From the NCBI RefSeq assembly GCF_040954835.1, contig NC_090706.1:39627148-39691147 (forward strand): a stretch of DNA of 64,000 nucleotides. The letters are read 5' to 3'. Source of the stretch: Lepisosteus oculatus (Eukaryota; Chordata; Actinopteri; Semionotiformes; Lepisosteidae). Position 1 is the stretch's first letter. Each line of letters begins with the position of its first letter. Under the pieces are notes generated by a model. It did no database searches. It was not told the DNA's origin and was given only the letters and a program-made list of their open reading frames with translations. Below are positions 37,180 to 47,969 of the stretch, one piece after another. The translations under genes were made by a program, and so were the position numbers.

Positions 37180-37420
37180 GTAAAAGTCTTGGGGTCCTGG
37201 GTTTCAGTCCTTACCGTATGGCATTCTGTGTGGAGTTTGCACGTTGCTAGTGTTTTCTCCAAGTGCTCCAGCTTTATCCCACTTCTCCAATGTATGTGAT
37301 TGCTCCTTCCTCCGGGACCTTTGAGAGACAGGTAGCACGTCAAGGGAGAGTCCTGCCTGTTTATTCCAGGATAAGCCCTGGACGTCCCTGACACATCACC
37401 AGAAAAAGGATAACCCTTAG
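37180..37420 (+). mobile_element. V-SINE-like element, diverged
   Basis: A box-B-like GGGTCCTGGGTTTCAGTCC is followed by CTGTGTGGAGTTTGCACGTT, TTTTCTCCAAGTGCTCCAGC and a body ending TTCCAGGATAAGCCCTGGAC. Same central domain as the 6,620 copy, same orientation. Confidence 0.6.
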
Positions 37421-38903
37421 AAAGAGTCTGAAGACATGGCAACAAGAAATATTTCTGCTCCCAGGGGGATTTTGATACAGAGGAGCTAAATCCGTTCAGT
37501 CTAGCACAGCGGAGATTGACAGGAGATAGTGTATGAATTCTCAGCAGTAAAGATAGTCCTCTGGTTTGACCCTATTTGTATTTCGGTAGCCAAACTAGGA
37601 CAGAGTTAGAACTGGAGACTACAGGAGAATGAATTTAGGATGGCGAACAAGAAACACAACTTTACACAAAGAGGAGTGGATGTCTGCGACGTGCTTTTCA
37701 CAGCTGCTAAACTAGGCAGGGAAGAGAGGCCCTCCTCGCTTTTGCAATCGAGGGGAACATGCAGAATCTGAATTATTTTGGGGAAAAAAAACCCCAGATG
37801 ACATGTGCCATCGTCACTTTTCGCTTAAAAGTCACCAGGTTGAGAGCACTCGCAGTGCTGCCGCCCCGAAGCGGGGTGCCGGCCTGTGTTTATAACACAC
37901 GGCAGCGCATTCCAGCCAGCTAGCGAAACACGAGCGAACACGGAGATTCTCACAGGCCCGGGGGCCACTGACAGGGCTTAGCAGGAATCATTAAAGACAA
38001 TTTAACTCCCAGCACCTGCTTGCAGAGGCTCTTGTCTCCTACCATGTTTGGACAAGACATGCACGCTGCTGAAGAAACCATTACCATCTGATTGGTTTAG
38101 TTTAGTGTCAGAACAGGGCTCTAAAATTAGGAATGCGGTTTGGCTGAAGTTTATCTTGTTTACAGTCTCCCTTGGAGCAGATTTTAGCTACTTGGGAAGG
38201 TACTGACAAGATTGTAAGAACATAACCAATGAAGGGTTCGTATATATTTGTGTGTTTAATACCGAATCATGCATATGATGCACATTTCACTGAATCGGGA
38301 GAAGCCCAGTTTATGGTTTCTCACTTTTGTGCATGTTTGTTAATGCCTTGTGTGGCTGGACTTCGAGAAACTGTTTAGATAAGAAGGGCAAAATAGTTTG
38401 TTTCTCTACTTGTGTCACTCAAGGAAGAAAATTGCCTCTCTGTCTGGGATGTAAAACTCTAGTTATATTTATAATCGGGGTTGCCTGGGTCTCGTCTGTA
38501 TGAGAGGTGTTTGATCACGCGCAAAAGGCTGTTGAGTTGATGTGTTCTAGGAATTGCTCCTCCCTCGATTTCCAATGTGCTCTGGGTGCAATCTGTTTGA
38601 AATTTGTCACATTTCCCCCTTATTCCTTCCACAACATCTTGCTGTGTTACTTCAGGTTAATGTTGGGGGTTTTTTTGGCTGGTTTGGCAAGCTTTCAGCA
38701 AACGTCAGAGTGCTGAAGAGTTTTAGGAGAAGAGGTATTCTAGCTAACAAGGTGAAGGGCTTTTGCTGAGAGGAGATTCTCCAGCTCCTGGCTGTGCCAC
38801 TGTGAGTCACCTTTCTTCTGCTCTCTACACAGATGTAAAACTGAGGACCGGCTGCAAATCTGCTGGTGTGGATGTTTTTACATAGTTTTCCTTCCAACCA
38901 GCC

Positions 38904-38908
<5 letters not shown>

Positions 38909-38960
<52 letters not shown>
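38909..38960 (+). repeat. (CT)26 microsatellite
   Basis: Fifty-two uninterrupted CT bases ending at GTCAGTCC. The longest pure dinucleotide run in the window. Confidence 0.97.
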
Positions 38961-38963
<3 letters not shown>

Positions 38964-41900
38964 AGTCCTTCTGCATTAGTGCAAACTGCTGAACCACTCG
39001 ATTCTGTTCTTGTTCTCAGCTGAATGGCAGGTGTTCAGGTCACAGTGCCCCAAAACACCTTAGTTGCACCCTTGCAGTCAGTGCCTGCCAGTCAGCTTGT
39101 TCTCCTGAGGTACTCCGCCTGGAAGTTAATACTCTCCCAACCTGAAATTGCTGCTGCACCCCTTGTATGCCACACTGTTCCAGCATGCCCACTTGTCCTA
39201 TTCAGCAGGGAAACACTGTTACAGGGCAGCTCAAGGGCACCTCCTCCCCTGGTGAGGCTGGCTCTGCACTTGCTACAGAAGTGATGCCACGCTAGTTGAA
39301 GTCCACACAGCACACAAATCCCCCACAGTGGGACAGCCACACGTTTGGAGCACCAGAGTTTGCCCGTGGCTGGGCAGTGGCTCTGTATCTGTATGACACC
39401 TGTCATTCCTGGATCACCCTTCCTCGGTGCATCCCGGTCACAGCCCCATAACGGCCTGACTGGTGGAGCCACTGGGAAGGAGCCTTTGCTGGGAGCGAAG
39501 CCGGTCTGGACTAACTGCGGCTGTGCAAAAGGGATTGGCGGATCAGCCTGGGAAGAGCAGCCAGGTGACTGCACTGAGCCCCTTGTGCGACGGCACAGGT
39601 TTGGGCAATGAGATGCAGAGGATTCCTCCCCGCAGCTCTGATGGGGACGTCGCACCTGAGAAACCATGTTGTCATGCTTGAAGTGCAGATTCACGTGCGT
39701 TTTGCGCAATGGAAAATATTTCTATTTGTCCTAGGGCAGCTAAGATGAATCATCACTGCGAAGACATTGTTAAAAAACCTCATTTTCCTCCTCCTCTCTG
39801 TAATTCCCTGTTCTCTTCCTCTCCGTGTAGCTGCTATTCATTTCTCTTGGGTGAATCACAAAGAATGCCACCCTGTAGCTCACGTGGCAGCTGGGAGGAG
39901 AGTGGCTCACGTGGCAGTTGGGTGGAATCCCAGACGGGTGCCCCATCACATCCTTTTCCCCGGGATGGTTCTTCCTGTCTCATTGCGGATCACGAGCCTC
40001 AGCAGACGGGGGCGCTGTGGAGCGGTGGTGGGCAGATTCGAGACCGTCGCGCAGGGCAGGAGCCTCTGTTTGAATGATCTAGGTCTCCTCGCACCAGTGC
40101 CATTACAGAGGGGCTACGCTGTCCTTCCCTGCCTGCCAGTGTCAAGAGCAGCACAGCTCAGGGTTCGGCTCTGTGCTGGTTCCCTGGGATCATTCTCTTA
40201 CCCCTTCTGAGCTGTCTCCACATCACCCAGCTCGCTGTCGTCTGCTGTGCTCGCTCTCGATGGGCAGGCCCTGTCTCTCTCTCACACCTGGGGCCCCCCG
40301 GAGTAAAAATCAGTTGTCCCTGTTTAGTTACTCCCCGCAGGGGGACCGGAGCTGACCCATTTTCGGGAAGACCACGGTGTGAGTCTGTGATTTTTGTCAT
40401 CCTTAAGTTAACCACACAAGTTAATTAGAGGTCTCGTGTGCGACGACAACCTGGAGACCCAATTGTACAGCAGCCACTGCTCCACGCTCTTGTTGTGAAT
40501 ATGGGCCTTCTGCATGGCGGACAGGGTCGGGCTCCTGAATGCTGCCGTTTATGTAAGCTCCATTTTCTGCTTGGTGTTGTGCTGCTTTGGGATTATCTTT
40601 ATGTCAAGCCTGCGGATACAAATACCAGCTAGGTTTTGCATATGTAATGACTGGACTGCCTCTCCTTTGTGCATGACAAGGCCGTGGTAGCTGAATGAAC
40701 AGATTTTAATGGTACTTCTGGCAAACTCAGCGGAATAAGTTGTTATTGTAAATAAAATGGTTTTATCTTTGAAGCACTGATTCCTAAAAGAATGGGTATA
40801 AAAACACACTAGAGCTTATCACTTAGAGCCACATGCTTGCATTGCACAACGCTTTGTTGAGTCATGAAAACCTTATACATAAATCCTTTATTTCCTCTTC
40901 CAAGAAATACAGTACATAGAGTGGAATATACAGGAATACCATGAAATCAAGCAATGTGATTTAAAATTAAAAGGCCTGTATAGTCACTCATTATAAACTG
41001 TGGAAGTGCAGTAATGTGTTTTAGTAGGTGCTGTTGACAGATAAAGGCATTTTGCATAGTTGGCTTTATATAAAAGGAAATAGAGTTATTGATGGGTTCA
41101 AACTATAAACCTTTTTTGGTAATGTTAAGTGTTCATAATTCTTAATTAGACCAATTCTGTCAGCCTTCAGATTAAAAAGACAAGCACTGAATTTTTGTCT
41201 TTGAAGCTCAGCTCAATGGCACTGCTTTTATGCTGTACGCTGTAAATTGTGAGGTCAGACAGCAGGGTCCCTTGTAAGTATCAACTCTACTTGGTCTGTA
41301 TCGCATGAATGTGACTGGTCTCCTCATCTCCCACGGCCCTCTCCACACTTTTTAAAGATGACCTTTGACCTAGGCTTAGGAACCACAGGGAAGGGCTTTC
41401 TTTGCCTGGAGGAAAGGTGCTGGATTTTGGATTAAGAGCCGATAAGCATCTTTTCTTTCTGTTGAAAAATGTATAAATAGAAGATTAGGCCATGCTGACC
41501 TTTCGAGAACAATTACTGTATGTCAGCGAGTGCAAACAAATGGTCAAGTACAGATGACAGACAAGGGCTGGATATGTTCCTTACAACCGAAACCATTGCT
41601 TCACAGCCCAGCTGCAACTGTGTGTCAGAGGTCTGCAGTACTGAGGTGTGGACACAGGTGTAGGAGAATAATGACCGGAATTCATTATTTCTGTCGCCTC
41701 TATCATATAGCAGACCCAAGTGCTTTTTTAATACCTCGTATATTTCAGTGTATTTTCACTGATGGGTATCACTTTACGAAAGGCACTGGTGGACACGCTT
41801 TGATTTTTCTCGAACCGTGATGTGTATTTTCTCAGCTGCAGGATATTGCATACAAATTTGATTTCCCTAATTAGCAGTTTCCCGAAAGCTCTGCGATGGG

Positions 41901-42805
41901 GACAAAATGGACTAAAACGTTGATTAAGTGATGCCTTCACTGTGAAGGAATGATGTGTTGTTTTAGGGTTTGTACTTTCCCAAAGAAGAAAAAAATCTTC
42001 ACTTCCTGAGTCCGCGTTGATTGCGTTTATTTGTCTTTATCACTGGCTGAACTAATTGCGGTTGCTGATATTTGTCTTGTCTGACTTGTTTGGGTTTCGC
42101 AGAGCTGTACGGCACATCTCGGACTGGAGGCTGGCTTCTCAGCCATGATAACTCACACACAGACATACCAGGGACCGAGGCCAAGTGTCAATTGAGTGAA
42201 ATGTGTCAGGTTTCTGGGCAGTTTTTCCCGCAGCCTGTGCTGGTGGTCTGTGACTGCAGGCTGTCATCTCTGACTTCACAACCGACTCAGGGAACGATTC
42301 CCTAGAGAGCTGCTTATGTGGCAGTGCCATCACTGGTGTCCACTGGTGGACTGTCAGGTGTTTGAAAGTGAAGAGGTCTTAAGCATTCGCTGTTCTACCA
42401 AACGGGACAGAAAGCAGGTGATCCCGGCAATCTGGATGCCATGCTTTCAGGTCTTACTCTTGGTGCGCCTCCTGCGGGAAGTTTACTGCGGTAAATTTGT
42501 ATGGTACGTGTGTGCAAACCTGCCTGCCGTTGCCTTGCAGGTCCTGCCACTGTAAGTAACGCTGGAGAGAGGCTCCTCGGGGATGCTGAAAGAGTGGGCT
42601 CAGTGGGCTTGGGCTTGATTTCAGGTTTGCAGACTCCCCAGACAGGGTCCCTGGGTACAGGCAGAGCCCTGTGCTCCAGCTTTATTGCCCAGTCAAGTGC
42701 CCTAGCTCTCTGGCTGCGACCTGGATTGCTCAGGCCGTGATATCTTCTCTAGTGCCCCTGAGCCTGGGTGGGTTTGACTTACCCAGGGATACCTCCAGTC
42801 ATCGT

Positions 42806-42819
42806 CCTCCAGGGGGCAC
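42806..42819 (+). promoter_or_regulatory. CTCF-like core motif (one mismatch)
   Basis: CCTCCAGGGGGCAC fits the CTCF core except for T in place of A at the third position. Confidence 0.35.
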
Positions 42820-43144
42820 TGCCACCACTTCTCCCGCGGCACCAACCCTCCTGTAAGGCACTGTGCAGTTCGGGAGATCTTTATGCGATGAACTGCCCTG
42901 AGAAATGAACACGCTGGTGGAGTGTCATACTGCACCTTACAGTGCGGGAGCTGTAGACAAAGGTCCAGTTATTATCATCAACAATTTGGAGTTTTCAAAT
43001 TGGGAGTTATAAATGGTACCACGGTGTTACAGCCTCTTGATTATCCCACTGCTTGCCAGCATACTGCTAGTGCCGTAGATCAGAATGGCGGCCCGCTGTT
43101 GGGTGGGGGTTATAGACGATGGGTGAGGACTGGGAGAGAATAAA

Positions 43145-43260
43145 ATTGGATTTGGATTCAATAGGAATGGAAGAGAGGTGACGAATGAGAGGAGGTCATT
43201 CAGTCCATCTAGACCAAAAGTGTCTCTAGGCTGTGTTCCCAAGACATTGTTGATCATTTC
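43145..43260 (-). mobile_element. 3' tail of the LINE-like element, reverse orientation
   Basis: On the minus strand it reads GGTCTAGATGGACTGAATGA then CCTCCTCTCATTCGTCACC, the same module as the tails at 22,505 and 33,880. Upstream (minus strand) sequence is not clearly the RT frame. Confidence 0.5.
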
Positions 43261-44174
43261 TGCAGCACTGGGCTCTTGTGTGACTTGTGTGCTGATTATT
43301 GTCTCACATGTGGCTCCCAGTCCTGCCGAGTCCAGACTGCGAGTCTGTGGCTCTGGTGGCGAGTGGCGCAACGGTCTGGCCTGAGCCTCCTGGTTTAGTC
43401 TTCCAGGAGGGAGGTGAAACATTGGCAGATCCCCCTCTGGCTTGGGGATGGCCACTGCAGTCCCCTGGATCACAAGGGGACTCTGCAGGCCCGCAACAGT
43501 GAAAGGTCCTACCTGAACCGTTTTCTGTGAATTCGCTTCAGCGAACTTTATCATTCAAAATCTTTGACCTATTAAAGAGGAAAACCTCTGGAATACTGTC
43601 CTGAAATATTCTGAGAAATCAATCTCTCTCTCTCCTTCCAGAGAGTGGTGGTGTTGGCCTTCCTGAGTGTTTGGGCTTGGTTTTATAAGCAAGCGGAAAA
43701 ACGTGCCAGTTCCCCGTGAGTCACAGCTGGAAAAGTCCTTTGAAGTTACTTCACTTTTATTTCTGTAAGCTGTGCGCCAGTCTACTCCATGTTTTTTTAA
43801 TGCAAAATACCGTCTGTAAGAATATTTATTGCATTCTTTCAATTCCGTTAGGTTTTGTGTCCATGTTTATTGACATCCTCTTGTGAGTCTGGTTTGTTTT
43901 GTTGTTGCTGTAGTTGTTTTTGAATTTAGAACTCAGTCATTTTCCCTTCGTAGGAATCTTATCTACTGTATCTAATACTGTAGAGCTGAAAGGACCTCAC
44001 TGAACATCCCCTTGCCCTGATTAAAACTTCCACCCAGCCAACAACCACAGGTCAAAACCCAGTATCTTATGGCAGCTTGCATTTCCAAGAACTACTGTGT
44101 AATGAAGCGGAATGCTCATTCAACATGGTTTAAAATAATTGATCCCCTCTAGAACTCTGAACACCTCTTACTGT

Positions 44175-44485
44175 TCATCAGAGGGGCGGCGCAGTGCATC
44201 GGATGACCCTCTGGACTCACAGCGGCGGGGTGGTGGGTTCGGGAACCAGCTGTAGACTCTGCTGTTGTACCTTGAGTGAGGTCCTGTGCGCCAGGGGCCC
44301 CGGCCCACCCAGCTGTGTGAGCAGGGACCAGCACTGCTGGGGGGGAATCCCTGGGATAGACTAGTGTCCCATCCAAGGAGGGGTCCCACACTCTGTGATC
44401 GCTGAATGCCACAGGAACCGGGGGGCGAGCTGGCCTCGTGTTCTGGTGGGGCTCGGGTGTGGAAGTTAACCTCCCTGAGTCCTGA
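44175..44485 (+). mobile_element. tRNA-derived SINE, near full length
   Basis: The head GGGGCGGCGCAGTGCATCGG carries a box-A-like segment and GTGGGTTCGGGAACC a box-B-like one, spaced as in a tRNA promoter. The body has TGTAGACTCTGCTGTTGTAC, CCTTGAGTGAGGTCC, TAGTGTCCCATCCAAGG and TGCCACAGGAACCGG. About 310 bp. Short minus-strand frames in this stretch are by-products of its GC content. Confidence 0.6.
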
Positions 44486-46169
44486 GTGTTCGTCCACCGA
44501 TGCAGCTCAGCGCAGTCTCATCCCGGTACGCCTGCGTGCTGTATGAACTCGAACCAGGTCACTGGAACAACCGGGCGGGACTCTGAGCCCCAGGCCTGGC
44601 CCTGTGAGGAACTGCTGAAGGGGAGCGGCACTCGTGTGGAGACTGGGGGACTGTCCACACTCTCAACACGCTCCTGCACACCGGGCTCCCTCCTGTCCAC
44701 TCTTGCTCGTCTCCCAGGAGGCCGGGTTTTTCTCTCGCCCGCAGTTCGCTTTTATTTGAGTTTCCTGCAACGCTTGTTGTTATGATGATCATTATCGGTA
44801 AAATTAAATAGTATTGTTTTATTATTAATAATATCTGGCAAGAGGAAGAGATTTCGCAAAACTGTGGCCTCTGAATGACGCAAGACAGCTCCCATGGAAT
44901 TTGACCCCAAATGATAATACCGAGATAATAGTAACATATTCGATCATATTGAAGCCAAGCAGATAGAAATTTTTGCCTTCAGGTTAATTTCCGTGCTTTC
45001 GTCATCATTGCGCAAACTGGGAAAGCAAAATTTCATTCTCAAGTCTTATTGCTGACAGACATGTTAGAAAACGACAGCTGCTGATGAGCAGGGAAAAGAA
45101 TTTACACACTTTGTCATACACTAGAGCTTGCTAAAGCTAGTAGGAACACTACTGGCAATTCATTACAGGTCACCAAGTGTAATTGTTTACCGCTAGGAAC
45201 TCACTGAATAACACAGCTGGAGAAAGAGGAGTGCACCAGGGCCTAAACTGAGCTTTGAGCTAAATCTACTTTGTGGAAACATTATAATTCCGGGTCTGCT
45301 TTTCTTCACCAGTGTTCGGACTGGGGCAACAGCCAGCATGGGACCCAGTATAGGAGCAGACGAGCGATGAGACCAGGCGGGGAAGAAGCAGGAACAGTAT
45401 TCATGGACAGTGAGGTGGCCTCTTTCCCGACGAGAGTCTGGCGGCCCTTCCGTCTTCGTTAGCTGGAGAGGGCAAAACCAGCCAGAACCCCACCACAGCC
45501 TGGACCTGTTTCCCCAGAAACAGAAACGATTAAACTCAGGTCAGCACGGCGCACACGCGTGATCGCGCCCAGGGTCGGTGTGATTGTCACGGTGTGTCTT
45601 CGGTCACGCAGGGCTGAGCGAGGGCTGGATACCCAGAGCGCGCGTTCCCACTGTACACTCGAGACGTCACGGACCCGCGTGCCCCCACTTCCCGATTCCC
45701 CTCCCACCCGGGTTCGTGAATTATTGGGGGCGTCATTAGTTGCATTTCACTAACGATCCTGCATCTAGGAAAGGATCCACTTGATCCACTGCTGACCTGC
45801 GGCCACACCTGGGTGACGCACCGCCGGCCCCGCTGCCCAGCGCGCCGCTTTCGGGTAAATCCGAGCTCGGTGTCAAGAAGTTTCAAAGAAGCGCAGAAGA
45901 AATCTGATAGGCGGAGGGGCGACTAGACTGCAGTCTGTTGTGGGGAGTAGAAAACAGGTTCTAACGCGGTGCGTGTTAGAATTGATGGTTTAATCGCCTT
46001 TAATGGGAGGGCGCTTAATGACACCCTGCCAGAGCAGCGGCGCGACGGCAGCGCGTCGGAGGCGCAAGGTGGAGAGGCGGCCGACTGGAGCTCATGTCCC
46101 ACAACGCCTCCCGCGGCGCTCTACAGGTGCAGGAGGTCTGCGGGAAAACCGCACAATGCAGGGCTTCGT

Positions 46170-46330
46170 GTCGAGTATTGTATTTCTAATTAAATATTTC
46201 TTGAAACCTTGCCTGGGGCCATTGTAAGAGGATGGCCCCTCTGAAAGGCCCTTTATTGCCGTTGTCGTCAGAGCAATTACCGCCTGAAGAATTACCGAGC
46301 GTAACAAAGGGCTGCCGTGACTAAACTCAA
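46170..46330. promoter_or_regulatory. candidate enhancer upstream of cxcl14
   Basis: A non-repetitive stretch about 1.6 kb upstream of the cxcl14 start: TTTCTAATTAAATATTTCTT, a GGGGCCATTGTAAGAGGATG-type block, CCTTTATTGCCG and GAGCAATTACCG. An enhancer role is inferred from position and texture only. Confidence 0.22.
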
Positions 46331-47558
46331 CGAGACGGGCTGGTGTGGGGTTTGTTGTGACCGCGCCGTGACAGCGGGCTGGGCGGCTTTTGTGCTCGTC
46401 AGCTTAATTTTCAGCTAATCGGGGTTCAACAAAACACGGTGACACAGAAGACCTTTTTACGTTACAGCTGTTTAAGCCTGCTTATTAAAGCAAGACATCA
46501 TATGCACATACCGCCGACGTCAGTGTTGAAATGCAGTTGAATAGTTCTTTTTTTTTATCTAGGATGAACGTTGAGCCTATTTTACCTCGATGCAGGAAGT
46601 TCTGACTCGGTTGAGCACGTTAGATAGCTCCTACAGAACCTGCTCAGAGTGCAGATCTGACCAGTCCTGTCGGAGCACACGAGACAGCTGTTGCTCAATT
46701 GACGAGCGCCGTTACTACTGTTTATTTTCTTAATCTCCCACGTCAGAGTACAGGGTACGTCTTTACTAAATGCGAGGTTCGTCTAATCGTATCAAGATGT
46801 GGACCTTTTCCGTCAGCCTGCTGCGAGGAGCGTGTAGGTTGTGGGGCTGTGACACTTCTCTGTTTTGGCTAATTGTGAGCCGAGTTTTTTTTTCATCAGA
46901 CCTTGGCATCGGTTCCTATTACCAGCGCGCTGTAGAATACCACTGTAAAAGTGCAGTAAACATGGGTAAATCACGGAGACGCACGGGTTGGTGTTTCCAA
47001 CTGTGATGCAAACTGTAGGAAAAACCGTGTCAAAACGTATTTAGTGTCTTCACGAATCAAGAATGCAAGAATAAGGGGAAAGACCGCACGCCCCGGGTGT
47101 CTGTAGATGAACTGTTGAAATATTTTCGTTTTAAACCCGTTTTGTTGACAGTTTCCCCTGGTTTATCATGTGATATAGTTTTTTTGGATTTTAGAGTGGG
47201 GTCTCTACTGGGGTGTGTGATGTGGACGTAGCCGCCCAGGCACCGAGGGGAGTCAGGGTCAGGACTTCAATTCAAAACCCCAAAACTTTTACGCGCAGGA
47301 TACTGCATCAACCAAAAACTCCGAGTCGATATTAAAACTACAGTCGGAGCGGAGCGTTTTGTAGGGAAGCAAGCTCCCTGCCACGGGCATTCGGCAAGTT
47401 GGATGTCCAAAACGCCCCGGTCCGAAAGGACCCCGCAATCAGTTATCCTTTCTTTTGCATGCGCCCCCAAAACCTCCCGTGACACACCGGCCGGCTCTGT
47501 TCTCGCTGGCTGGGCTTCCTTTGTCTTGTTTTCCTGTCTTAGCCTTTATTTATCCTCG

Positions 47559-47577
47559 CCCCCCCCCCCCCCCCCCC
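47559..47577 (+). repeat. C19 run in the cxcl14 promoter
   Basis: Nineteen consecutive C bases between TCCTCG and TTCCC. Confidence 0.95.
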
Positions 47578-47636
47578 TTCCCTTGCCACTTGTCGGGAAG
47601 ATGTGAGCGATTCGTCGGCGGGCTGTGCATATTAAT

Positions 47637-47679
47637 GAGAGGGAGAGAGAGGGAGGGAGAGAGAGAGAGAGAGGGGGAG
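47637..47679 (+). repeat. 43-base polypurine GA tract
   Basis: An unbroken purine run of GA and GGGA units, flanked by AAT and CAGG. The composition is near mirror-symmetric in places, which is compatible with triplex formation. Confidence 0.9.
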
Positions 47680-47905
47680 CAGGTTGTTTAAAGCGCCGAC
47701 GCTGGAGCGGCGCGGCCAGACAGCGGACGGGACCCGAGCTGACACCGCGGTGCCCAGGACACCACATCCCAGCCGGGACGCAGATATCTCTGGCGCTTCA
47801 CTTGTTCTGTTCCGTGTTAATTCCCGGTGCCGGCCGCTTCAGCAGGAACCAAATTTAAAATAAACCCAAAAGGGGGCTCGAGTGTCGGTTCCCTCACCTG
47901 TCGAG

Positions 47906-47969
47906 ATGAATCGCTGTACAGCTGCGTTGCTCCTGTTGGTCTTCGCCGTTTACTTTCTCAACGTGGAAG
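47906..47969 (+). CDS. cxcl14: cxcl14 exon 1: signal peptide
   Basis: ATG in context GTCGAGATGA (an A rather than the preferred G at +4, G at -3). Ends GTGGAAG|GTATTT, donating the first base of the alanine codon. The donor is followed by a T9-type run. Confidence 0.95.

Larger units (their letters stand above)
26533..38908. other. intergenic block, AT-rich then mixed, no gene recognised
   Basis: Largely AT-rich between 26.5 and 29 kb. Mobile-element relics are listed at 27,590, 28,285, 29,730, 33,880, 34,950 and 37,180. The stretch 35.4-36.5 kb is richer in CpG but has no recognisable exon. A long open frame on the minus strand at 32,398-32,841 is not convincing. Confidence 0.55.
38961..47550. 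other. intergenic block upstream of cxcl14
   Basis: Contains a CTCF-like site at 42,806, a LINE tail at 43,145, a tRNA-type SINE at 44,175, CpG-rich sequence at about 45,540-46,150 and a possible enhancer at 46,170-46,330. No coding exon is supportable. The minus-strand open frame at 43,027-43,554 overlaps repeat sequence. Confidence 0.55.
47550..47905 (+). promoter_or_regulatory. cxcl14: cxcl14 promoter and 5' UTR region
   Basis: GC-rich region directly upstream of the cxcl14 ATG. It includes a C19 run (47,559-47,577), a TATA-like GCATATTAATGAG at 47,627-47,639, and a 43-base all-purine GA tract (47,637-47,679) that probably lies at or just after the transcription start. An in-frame TAA at 47,861-47,863 lies 45 bp before the ATG with no ATG between, so the 99-codon frame is closed upstream and the longer N-terminus described for human CXCL14 is not available here. 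Confidence 0.55.

Noticed and set aside
43350-43400. GTGGCGCAACGGTCTGG, a possible tRNA-SINE head
   Set aside because: The box-A-like part is fair, but there is no box B at the right spacing and no SINE body follows.
43027-43554. Open frame of 175 codons on the minus strand
   Set aside because: It overlaps the LINE tail at 43,145-43,260 and has no similarity I can name.
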